NCBI GenBank assembly: GCA_023388605.1
Contig: JAEWFX010000035.1
Location: 1-15,943 of the forward strand
Origin: Bacillota bacterium
GTDB lineage: Bacteria; Bacillota; Clostridia; Saccharofermentanales; DTU023
Direction of reading: 5' to 3'
DNA length: 15,943 nt
Shown here one piece after another: positions 6,756 through 13,886 of this stretch (position 1 is its first letter; each line of letters starts with the position of its first letter). The position numbers were made by a program, and so were the translations under genes. A model generated the notes under the pieces. It was not told the origin of the DNA, did no database searches, and was given only the letters and a program-made list of their open reading frames with translations.

Positions 6756-8231
6756 TTAACCGATGGTTCCTTCTAACTCTAACGAAATCAAGTTATTCAT
6801 CTCAACAGCGTATTCCAATGGCAATTCCTTGGCGATGGGCTCGGCAAAACCACGTACAATCATGGCACGAGCTTCAGCCTCCGGAATACCACGGCTCATC
6901 AGATAGAAGATGACATCATCATTGATACGTCCGATTTTGGCCTCGTGTCCCAAATCAACATCTGAACATTGCAGATCTACGACAGGCAAGGTGTCCGAAC
7001 AGCTATCTTGATCCAACATCAACGACTCACAGATGGCTGTAGATTTAGATCCATGTGCATGAGGCAAGACTTGAATCAAAGAACGATATACAGCTGTACC
7101 TCCACCCTGTGAGATTGATTTTGATTGTATGTTAGAAGAAGTGTGAGGAGCAGCGTGCACTACTTTGACACCAGTATCTAGGAATTGATCTTTACCAGCA
7201 AAAGTTATACCAGTGAATTCACTCCTAGCATACTCACCTTTGAGAATGCTCATAGGATAGAGCATGGAGACACGTGAACCAAATGAGCCAGATACCCACT
7301 CGATCGCTCCGCGCGCACCGACCACTGCACGTTTAGTATTCAAATTAAACATATTGCGTGACCAGTTCTCAATCGTGGAGTATCTCAGAGTAGCATCGTC
7401 AGCTACATAGAGTTCAACAGCACCAGCATGGATATTTAGAACATTGTACTTAGGCGCTGAACAGCCTTCGATGAAGTGGCAATATGCACCCTCTTCTAGA
7501 ACGATCAAAGTGTGTTCGAACTGACCAGCACCAGGTGCGTTCAAGCGGAAGTATGATTGTAACGGCACATCCACCTTTACATTCTTAGGTACATATACAA
7601 ATGAACCACCACTCCAAACTGCGTAATGCAGAGCTGAGTAGCGATGTAACTCGGGAGTGATAAGCTTACCGAAATGCTTCTTGACTATTTCAGGATATTC
7701 ACGTACAGCTGTTTCAAAGTCAGTGTAAATAACACCCTGTTCTTTCATCTTCTCAGTCAGATTATGATAGACAACCTCTGAGTCATACTGTGCACCGACA
7801 CCAGATAAACTCTGCTTGATCTCTGCATCAGGAATACCCAGACGTCCAAAAGTATCACGGATGTCTTCAGGTAAATCATTCCAGTCTGCTGTCATCTTGG
7901 CATCCGGACTAATATAGGTGGTTATTTTATCTAGATCAACTTGACTGAGATCAGGGCCCCACTCAGGATTACTTGAATTATTGAAAATCTCTAAGGCCTT
8001 CAAGCGAATATCGGTCATCCACTGCGGCTCATTTTTAGCACGTGAAATCTCTAAGACGATGTCCTCATTCAGACCTTGTGCGGTCTTCATCGTATAGCGA
8101 ACTTCATCTTTGATATCGTAGATGCCACGATCGTACTCTTGGATCTGTGACTTAGTACGCTCCTGGACAACTCGATTGGCAGCATCATTTTGAATGACAC
8201 CGACTGATTTTTTTCTAATGATATCTTCCAT
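6756..8231 (-). CDS. sufB: Fe-S cluster assembly scaffold protein SufB
   Basis: This 491-residue protein is the main scaffold for Fe-S assembly. It carries the family N-terminal helical region, the parallel beta-helix core, Cys257 in EGCSAP (E. coli Cys254 position), Cys401, Cys411 (E. coli Cys405 position) and the His429-Glu430 pair near the SufD interface. The VMLYPMSILKGE-like block near 321-333 and QSKSISQGG near 369-377 are characteristic. The C-terminal FYLMSRGIPEAEA motif parallels that of SufD. The ATG at 8231 is preceded by GGAGG. It follows sufC by 14 bp and precedes sufD by 9 bp, the usual order of the complex. Confidence 0.96.
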   Translation of the reverse strand: MEDIIRKKSVGVIQNDAANRVVQERTKSQIQEYDRGIYDIKDEVRYTMKTAQGLNEDIVLEISRAKNEPQWMTDIRLKALEIFNNSSNPEWGPDLSQVDLDKITTYISPDAKMTADWNDLPEDIRDTFGRLGIPDAEIKQSLSGVGAQYDSEVVYHNLTEKMKEQGVIYTDFETAVREYPEIVKKHFGKLITPELHRYSALHYAVWSGGSFVYVPKNVKVDVPLQSYFRLNAPGAGQFEHTLIVLEEGAYCHFIEGCSAPKYNVLNIHAGAVELYVADDATLRYSTIENWSRNMFNLNTKRAVVGARGAIEWVSGSFGSRVSMLYPMSILKGEYARSEFTGITFAGKDQFLDTGVKVVHAAPHTSSNIQSKSISQGGGTAVYRSLIQVLPHAHGSKSTAICESLMLDQDSCSDTLPVVDLQCSDVDLGHEAKIGRINDDVIFYLMSRGIPEAEARAMIVRGFAEPIAKELPLEYAVEMNNLISLELEGTIG

Positions 8232-8245
8232 CGAATCCTCCGCGT

Positions 8246-8986
8246 CTAGTTCTGTTCACGCAGCCAAGCATAACCCTCGCTCTGTACGCGATCGAATAAC
8301 TCTTTACCACCGCTTTCAGCAATTTTGCCATCAACTAAAATATGTACTCTATCTAGGTCGATCTTGGTCAAAATAGCTTTGTGGTGTGTGATGATCAACA
8401 GTGAATTCTCCTCGTTACGGAACTTGCGAATACCACGTGATACGATACGCACAGCATCTACATCAAGTCCTGAATCTGTCTCATCTAACATACCCAATGT
8501 AGGATTGAGAACATTGAGCTGGAGAATTTCGTCTTTCTTCTTCTCACCACCTGAAAAACCTACATTTAAGTAGCGATCAGCGTAGTCTGTATCCATCTCG
8601 AGTTCTTTCATCTTCTCCTCTAAGTTGCGACGGAAACGAATCAGCGGTGGTGCTTGTCCATCTAATTCGGTCTTAGATGCACGCAAAAAATTCGCTACTG
8701 TGATACCAGGTACTGCTTCAGGATTTTGGAAACTCATGAAGATGCCGAGTTTGGCACGCTCATCGGTAGACATGTCGTTGATGACTTCACCTTCGTAAAG
8801 AATTTCTCCTTCAGTCACTTCATAAGCAGGATTATCCATAATGGCGTGCAACAATGTTGATTTACCTGCACCATTGGGTCCCATCAAGACGTGGGTTTCA
8901 CCACGATTAATTGTCAAATTTATTCCTTTTAGGATTTCTTTACCATCTACAGAAACATGTAGATTGCGGACTTCTAAAAGTGCCAT
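8246..8986 (-). CDS. sufC: Fe-S assembly ABC ATPase SufC
   Basis: This 246-residue soluble ABC ATPase powers conformational changes of the SufBC2D scaffold. Walker A is GPNGAGKS (36-43), the Q-loop is at Gln87, the signature is SGGEKK (145-150), Walker B ends at Asp168-Glu169 (MLDETDSGLD) and the switch histidine is His201. The SGGEKKK signature and ETDSGLD are typical of SufC, not of transporter ATPases. It is the first gene of the suf operon. The start ATG follows a GGGGG ribosome binding site in GGGGGTATATATG, and a candidate promoter with an inverted repeat lies 35-65 bp upstream. Confidence 0.96.
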   Translation of the reverse strand: MALLEVRNLHVSVDGKEILKGINLTINRGETHVLMGPNGAGKSTLLHAIMDNPAYEVTEGEILYEGEVINDMSTDERAKLGIFMSFQNPEAVPGITVANFLRASKTELDGQAPPLIRFRRNLEEKMKELEMDTDYADRYLNVGFSGGEKKKDEILQLNVLNPTLGMLDETDSGLDVDAVRIVSRGIRKFRNEENSLLIITHHKAILTKIDLDRVHILVDGKIAESGGKELFDRVQSEGYAWLREQN

Positions 8987-9019
8987 ATATACCCCCAGAA
9001 TTGTTTTATATTATTTCTC

Positions 9020-9053
9020 GTATATACTTTATATATACTAAGTTTATTGTCAA
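9020..9053 (-). promoter_or_regulatory. Candidate suf operon promoter with 7-5-7 inverted repeat
   Basis: A consensus -35 TTGACA lies at 9048-9053. The -10 is less clear: TAAAGT (9026-9031) at 16-bp spacing fits best. A perfect inverted repeat, GTATATA-N5-TATATAC (9020-9038), covers the -10 and predicted start, as an operator for a repressor would. Regulators of suf operons exist in other bacteria (Rrf2 and SufR families), but this motif does not match one I can name. Confidence 0.5.
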
Positions 9054-9132
9054 ATAACTGAAACCATCGAAACATCACAAATCACAACTGTCATATTGGA
9101 TACAAAAATCATTGAGATCATGCTCAGGCGAT

Positions 9133-9798
9133 ATGGAAAGTTTTAAACACAATAAGTTTAATAAACGCGAACTGAAATCTTCAAATATACTTGCTCCTGT
9201 GGCACCCGCTCTAGTGAGTGTCGCAGATAAAGAGGGAAAACCAAATCTGATAACCATAGCGTGGATCGGCACAGTCAACAGTGAACCTCCGATGCTCTCC
9301 ATATCTGTTCAACCTCGTCGTTTTTCACATCAGATACTGTTAGATACTCAGGAATTCACAGTCAATCTGCCTACTTCACAGCTAGCTGAAGCCATCGATT
9401 TCTGCGGCGTAAAAAGCGGTCGTGAGGTCGATAAATTCGCAGCCTGCCAATTGACTCCGATCAAAATTCCCAAGATCAATGCTCCAGGTGTAGCAGAGAG
9501 CCCTGTCAACATAGGCTGTCGTATCAGACAACATCTAGATCTCGGCTCTCATACTATGTTCATCGCTGAGATAGTATCGGTTTTAGCTGATGAGAATTTG
9601 TTTGACAATCACAATAAATTACATTTAGAAAAAGCCGATATCATCGCCTACATGCACGGTGAATATTTCCCCGTCGGCAAAGGTTCACCCTATCAAGGCA
9701 ACAAGCTCGGCTTCTTCGGTTACTCTCAAGCTGCTCCTAAGGTTTTGGCTCGCCGTCTGGTACGTAAGCGTCGCAAATCAAAGAATAATCTTCGCTAA
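9133..9798 (+). CDS. Flavin reductase-like FMN-binding split-barrel protein
   Basis: This 221-residue soluble protein resembles the flavin reductase/DIM6-NTAB-like family, which binds FMN in a split beta-barrel and often reduces free flavin with NAD(P)H or acts as a flavoprotein. The family pattern is visible: an opening APVAPALVSVAD, then TIAWIG, then PPMLSISVQPRR, then VNLPTSQLAEAIDFCG with the following SGREVDKF, and later LGSHTMFIAEI. The C-terminus ends in a basic tail (RRLVRKRRKSK). I chose ATG at 9133 because the homologous region starts about 20 residues later; a TTG at 9112 is possible. It is the only plus-strand gene, divergent from sufC and overlapping the 3' end of recG by 21 bp. 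Substrate and partner cannot be told. Confidence 0.85.
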   Translation: MESFKHNKFNKRELKSSNILAPVAPALVSVADKEGKPNLITIAWIGTVNSEPPMLSISVQPRRFSHQILLDTQEFTVNLPTSQLAEAIDFCGVKSGREVDKFAACQLTPIKIPKINAPGVAESPVNIGCRIRQHLDLGSHTMFIAEIVSVLADENLFDNHNKLHLEKADIIAYMHGEYFPVGKGSPYQGNKLGFFGYSQAAPKVLARRLVRKRRKSKNNLR

Positions 9799-11901
9799 AA
9801 AGTCTGGATAACGTTCTCGCATGGCCTGTTGTAAAAGTTGGCCACAATCCTCAGCACTGACTGCATCTAAATGATCGCTAGCTTCATGTTCAGTCAACGA
9901 CTCTGTCTGTTGCTTCTCAGTGAGGTAAGACAAGGCTTTGTCGACTTGAGCAAGCAATTCTGCATCACGGTAGCTGCTAAGAAATTTGAATTCAGGCAAA
10001 CCATGTTGCTTGACACCAAAAAATTGACCCGGACCACGCAAAGCTAAATCTGCTTCAGCCAGAGCAAAACCATCTGTACTCTGACTGATAGTCATCAAAC
10101 GCTCCAAAGACTTTTCCTCCTGAGTATCGGTAGCCAAAAAACAACGAGACTCCCGCTCGCCCCTACCGATACGACCACGCAACTGGTGGAGTTGTGCTAA
10201 GCCAAAACACTCGGCATTATTGATCAACATCAGTGAGGCGTTGGGATTGTCCACTCCCACTTCCACGACTGTAGTAGATACTAAAATATGTATTTCACGT
10301 CGCAAAAATTTCTGCATGATATCATCTTTTTCGGACGCGGACATGCTTCCATGCAAAACAGCGACGCAATAGTCTGCAAATCTCTCCGCTAGTATCTCTG
10401 CTGTATTCAGTGCTGACTGCCAGGGGATCTTATCAGAGTCCTCGATCAAGGGACAAATTACATATGCTTGGTAGCCTTCTTTTAATTCCTGATCAAATTC
10501 ACGATAGACATCTGGTAATTGCGAACTGTTGACTACAAAAGTGGTGATGGGTTTCCTTCCCTGCGGCACTTGTGACATAATCGTCAGATCAAGATCACCG
10601 TAGAGTATCAGACCTAGGGTTCGTGGTATGGGTGTGGCCGACATAACGAGGCGATGTACCTGCTGTTCACTATTGCCTTGTAAACCAGCACGTTGATTGA
10701 CACCGAAACGATGTTGCTCATCAGTGATCATCAATACTGGATTGGCTAAGATGACATCTTCTTGCAGCACGGCATGCGTGCCCACTAATATATCTATTTC
10801 ACCTGATCTAAGTCCATCGATAATCTTTTTTCGCTTGTTACTCTTAATTGCCGAAGTGAGCAGAGCGATCTCGATATCAGTAGACGAGAAAAAATCGATC
10901 AATTTGCGGTAGTGTTGCTCAGCTAATATCGAAGTAGGAGCCATAAAAATAGATTGACCTGATCCGTATGCTACATAGGCCATGGCGAAAGCTGCCACTA
11001 AGGTTTTACCTGCTCCCACATCTCCCTGTAACAGTCTATTCATCGGCACATTACTCCGTAGATCGCCACAAACATCATTGATGGCTTCTACCTGCGATCT
11101 TGTCAACTTGAATGGCAGTTGTTCACGCAAATTGGACATCGCTAGTTTGACCGTGTCATTCGTCTGTACAATCGGTGCTTGATGTTGATGCTTACGCTCT
11201 TGTTTGAGATGATGAAGCCCCAGCCTAATGAGCAGCAATTCTTCGATGGCAAGACGTCTGCGTGCCGCTTGTAATTGTTTTTTATTCTGTGGGAAATGAA
11301 TGTATTCAACAGCTTGTTTAAGGCTGATCAAATCAAGTGAACGTGCTAGTTTCAACGGTAGAAAATCGGTGAGTTCATCGATATATTTGAGACTCTGTTT
11401 CACTGCTGAACGCACGACATTCTGCTCTAACCCTTCAGTCAAAGAATAGATGGGCTCCATACCCATCTCACTGTAAAGATGCGGCTTTTTGAAATAAGGA
11501 TTCACCAGATCAAAATAAAAACCTGAACGTTTGATTTTACCGTGAAAATAATAGACATCTCCGACTTTGATAGCTTGAGCCACCCAGGGCTGGTTAAACC
11601 AAGTAACACGCACTACAAAATTTTCTTCTGTGCTGACATCGACAATCACACGACGTCTGCGGTAATCACCTAGCAAACGTGGGCTGGCAGTGATTTGAGC
11701 ACGAAAAGTGACCAGGTCACCATCCTGTTTTTGATTGAGTGGAGCTAGATCTGTCCAGTCATCGTACTGGCGAGGAAAATTGAACAGTAAATCTACCAAA
11801 TTATTAATTCCTAGCTTCGCAAAAAGCTTTGCTCGCTTAGTAGAAATACCAGACAAACAAGTGAGATCAGAAAAAATATCTACTGTCTTAACCTCGTTCA
11901 T
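9778..11901 (-). CDS. recG: ATP-dependent DNA helicase RecG
   Basis: RecG is a superfamily-2 translocase that regresses stalled replication forks and processes Holliday junctions. The 707-residue protein has the N-terminal wedge/OB region (about 60-150), Walker A GDVGAGKT (293-300), motif Ia PTSILAEQH, the DEQH box (394-397), SATPIPRT (421-428), and motif VI with QLRGRIGRG (573-581). The C-terminal block with DLALRGPGQFFG and the hairpin region is complete. The length is normal or slightly long; a short low-similarity stretch near 660-690 accounts for the excess. It starts 2 bp after nth, without an obvious ribosome binding site, so coupling is likely. Its 3' end overlaps the convergent flavin-reductase-like gene. 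Confidence 0.97.
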   Translation of the reverse strand: MNEVKTVDIFSDLTCLSGISTKRAKLFAKLGINNLVDLLFNFPRQYDDWTDLAPLNQKQDGDLVTFRAQITASPRLLGDYRRRRVIVDVSTEENFVVRVTWFNQPWVAQAIKVGDVYYFHGKIKRSGFYFDLVNPYFKKPHLYSEMGMEPIYSLTEGLEQNVVRSAVKQSLKYIDELTDFLPLKLARSLDLISLKQAVEYIHFPQNKKQLQAARRRLAIEELLLIRLGLHHLKQERKHQHQAPIVQTNDTVKLAMSNLREQLPFKLTRSQVEAINDVCGDLRSNVPMNRLLQGDVGAGKTLVAAFAMAYVAYGSGQSIFMAPTSILAEQHYRKLIDFFSSTDIEIALLTSAIKSNKRKKIIDGLRSGEIDILVGTHAVLQEDVILANPVLMITDEQHRFGVNQRAGLQGNSEQQVHRLVMSATPIPRTLGLILYGDLDLTIMSQVPQGRKPITTFVVNSSQLPDVYREFDQELKEGYQAYVICPLIEDSDKIPWQSALNTAEILAERFADYCVAVLHGSMSASEKDDIMQKFLRREIHILVSTTVVEVGVDNPNASLMLINNAECFGLAQLHQLRGRIGRGERESRCFLATDTQEEKSLERLMTISQSTDGFALAEADLALRGPGQFFGVKQHGLPEFKFLSSYRDAELLAQVDKALSYLTEKQQTESLTEHEASDHLDAVSAEDCGQLLQQAMRERYPDFLAKIIL

Positions 11902-11903
11902 AA

Positions 11904-12602
11904 CTATTCAGCTATACAACCAGCAGGATTGGAATTTAATGCTCTACTTATAGCAGCCCGATGTTTTTTAGCAAAAACACAAGCTGATCGAGCTGGACAC
12001 ATGGCACAAGATCTGCAACGAGCACGACAGATAGCTCTTCCGTGTTCTACCATCAAATGTCCCCACTGCACCCAGTGTTCAGGAGGGATCGCTTCACATA
12101 GATGACGTTCTACGATGGTGGGATTTTCGCTATCAGTTAGACCTAGCAATTTGCTTATGCGACCATTATGCGTATCGACAACCATACCTGGAATACCATA
12201 AAAATCACCCATAACTAAATTAGCTACCTTGCGTCCGACACCAGGCAATTGCGTGAGCTCAGTTAAACTTCTCGGCACTTCTCCACCAAAATGCGAAATA
12301 ATCATTTCAGCTGCACCTTTCAGAGCTTTAGCCTTATTGTGATACAGACCAGCTGTCTTGATATATCCCTCTATGGTCAAGATATCTGCGACGGCATAAT
12401 CTCTTATTTCGGGCATTTCTCTGAACATAACTGCGGTGATGGCATTGACTCTGACATCTGTAGTCTGAGCGCCCAAAATACCACCCACTAACAGTTCCCA
12501 AGCTGAAGAGAAATTAAGAGATGGTTGAATACCAGGATATGCAGCATCTAGTGCAGCAAAAGCTTCAGCTGCAATTTTTTTGCGAGTGCGCAGACTGAAC
12601 AT
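11904..12602 (-). CDS. nth: Endonuclease III (DNA glycosylase/AP lyase)
   Basis: This 232-residue base-excision repair enzyme removes oxidised pyrimidines and cleaves the abasic site. The helix-hairpin-helix LPGVGRKVA contains catalytic Lys125, and Asp143 lies in VVDTHNGR. The 4Fe-4S ligands Cys192, Cys199, Cys202 and Cys208 have the exact C-x6-C-x2-C-x5-C spacing of E. coli Nth; an extra Cys196 lies between the first two. GAQTTD near 44-49 matches the family. I chose ATG at 12602, which overlaps the response-regulator stop by one base (TGATG); a GTG one codon earlier is also in frame. As an Fe-S protein it depends on machinery such as the suf operon 3 kb away. Confidence 0.96.
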   Translation of the reverse strand: MFSLRTRKKIAAEAFAALDAAYPGIQPSLNFSSAWELLVGGILGAQTTDVRVNAITAVMFREMPEIRDYAVADILTIEGYIKTAGLYHNKAKALKGAAEMIISHFGGEVPRSLTELTQLPGVGRKVANLVMGDFYGIPGMVVDTHNGRISKLLGLTDSENPTIVERHLCEAIPPEHWVQWGHLMVEHGRAICRARCRSCAMCPARSACVFAKKHRAAISRALNSNPAGCIAE

Positions 12603-13321
12603 CACTGAGATTTGACTGTCTGGAATTTATAACCCACGCCCCAGACTGTCTTGATCGACCAATTCGGGTGATGATGCACATCTAATTTTTCACGCAGACG
12701 CTTGATGTGGACATCGATAGTGCGTGAATCTCCCATGAACTCAGTACGCCAAACTTTTTCTAAAATCTGTTTGCGTGAAAACAGTTTATCACGGTTTTCA
12801 AATAAGAAATAGAGCAGTTCAAATTCCTTAGGAGGTAGATCGACATGCTTGTTGTTGATCGTAACTTTATACTCCAACTTATCGACTACGAGATTGTCAT
12901 ATTGGAGAGTTCCTTCAGCTTGATCACTTTCATCTGCTGCAGCTAACTTAGACTTCTGGCAACGTCTGATACAGGCACGCATGCGGGCGATGACTTCCTT
13001 GGGCTCGAAGGGTTTAACCACATAGTCGTCACAACCTAATTCTAGACTGATGACTTTATCAAATAACTCGTTGCGACTGGTCACGATGATCAAAGGGCAT
13101 TTAAACTTGTTGCAGATGGTTCTGATCATCTCAAAACCATCGATGTCTTCGAGGATCAACTCAGATAAAATAATGTCAGGCTTGTATTCTTCTAGTTTGC
13201 TCATAGCAGTGGAAAAATTGACACAAGCGACCATTTCGAAACCTTCTGCCGGCATATATAATTGCAACAACTTCTTTGTTTGTTGATCAGCATCAATGAC
13301 TAAAACGCGACTTTTGATCAT
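12602..13321 (-). CDS. OmpR/PhoB-family response regulator with Glu at the phospho-acceptor site
   Basis: The 239-residue protein has an N-terminal receiver domain (about 4-120) and a C-terminal winged-helix DNA-binding domain (about 138-238, with RTIDVHIKRLREKL and VWGVGYKF). In the receiver, Thr81 and Lys103 (VVKPF) are conserved. The residue that should be the phosphorylated Asp is Glu54 (ILSELILEDIDG), and the acidic pair at the N-terminus is Asp10-Ala11 in place of Asp-Asp. It therefore probably cannot be phosphorylated normally and may be permanently active; this is inference. No histidine kinase gene is adjacent. The ATG at 13321 is chosen; an AGAGG site lies 11 nt upstream. It is likely cotranscribed with nrdR, nth and recG. 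The target genes are unknown. Confidence 0.92.
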   Translation of the reverse strand: MIKSRVLVIDADQQTKKLLQLYMPAEGFEMVACVNFSTAMSKLEEYKPDIILSELILEDIDGFEMIRTICNKFKCPLIIVTSRNELFDKVISLELGCDDYVVKPFEPKEVIARMRACIRRCQKSKLAAADESDQAEGTLQYDNLVVDKLEYKVTINNKHVDLPPKEFELLYFLFENRDKLFSRKQILEKVWRTEFMGDSRTIDVHIKRLREKLDVHHHPNWSIKTVWGVGYKFQTVKSQ

Positions 13322-13357
13322 CAATCCATGTACCTCTAAAGAAATTAATATAAATTT

Positions 13358-13810
13358 CTATTTCTTACGCATATTGTTCATTTCAGTCAAAAAGGAAGCG
13401 ATACCATCAAAGTCGCGATATACAGAAGCGAAGCGAATATAGGCGACTTCGTCGATGCGCTTAAGTCGGTTCAACACTAACAGCCCTATATCCTGGGACG
13501 ACATCTCACGTTTGGGTTTAGCAGCGATCGCAGTCTCTACATCATCTACTAAATGATTGATCTGCTCAGCGCTTATAGGGCGCTTACCGCAACTAGCCCA
13601 GATGCCTCGCCTTAATTTTTCGCGATCAAACTCTTGGCGACCACCACTCTTCTTGATCACGAACAAGGGCTGTGAAGTTATCATCTCTGCAGTAGAAAAT
13701 CTTTGTCCACAATTGTTACATTCACGTCGACGCCGAATAACTGTGCCGTTACACGTCAAACGTGAATCGATGACACGATCATTATCAGATCCACAATTCG
13801 GGCATTTCAT
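13358..13810 (-). CDS. nrdR: Transcriptional repressor NrdR
   Basis: NrdR represses ribonucleotide reductase genes and senses ATP/dATP. The 150-residue protein has a zinc ribbon with Cys3, Cys6, Cys31 and Cys34 (CPNC..CNNC), the arginine-rich segment VIRRRREC, and an ATP-cone domain from about 49 to 139 beginning PLFVIKKSGGRQEFDREK. The length is exactly the family norm. I chose the ATG at 13810 (MKCPNCGS, preceded by GGAG), not an upstream in-frame start, because the zinc ribbon begins at residue 3 in the family. It lies 36 bp before the response regulator and probably starts the nrdR-regulator-nth-recG operon. Confidence 0.96.
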   Translation of the reverse strand: MKCPNCGSDNDRVIDSRLTCNGTVIRRRRECNNCGQRFSTAEMITSQPLFVIKKSGGRQEFDREKLRRGIWASCGKRPISAEQINHLVDDVETAIAAKPKREMSSQDIGLLVLNRLKRIDEVAYIRFASVYRDFDGIASFLTEMNNMRKK

Positions 13811-13826
13811 AACTACTCCAGAAACA

Positions 13827-13856
13827 AATAAACCGACCAATAAAGGTCGGTTTATT
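13827..13856 (-). terminator. Intrinsic terminator after ftsZ
   Basis: A perfect 12-bp stem (AATAAACCGACC paired with GGTCGGTTTATT) with a 6-nt loop lies 31 bp after the ftsZ stop. On the minus strand it is followed by TGTTT, with T-rich bases in the stem's 3' arm. The arms are symmetrical, so direction is inferred from the upstream ftsZ gene. Confidence 0.8.
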
Positions 13857-13862
13857 ATAACA
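13854..13862 (-). promoter_or_regulatory. Candidate extended -10 promoter of nrdR
   Basis: The minus strand reads TGTTATAAT, a perfect extended -10 element (TATAAT at 13854-13859). The -35 region is poor, as is usual for extended -10 promoters. Transcription would begin near 13847, inside the ftsZ terminator hairpin, giving a leader of about 37 nt before nrdR. Confidence 0.5.
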
Positions 13863-13886
13863 CGTAAATGAACAAATCGTAACTAC

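Noticed and set aside
9075..9302. Minus-strand 75-codon frame upstream of sufC
   Set aside because: It is antisense to the flavin-reductase-like gene and has no recognisable features.
13811..13840. Extended N-terminus for NrdR starting at 13840
   Set aside because: The zinc ribbon begins at the second residue after ATG 13810, as in the family, and the extension would run into the terminator hairpin.
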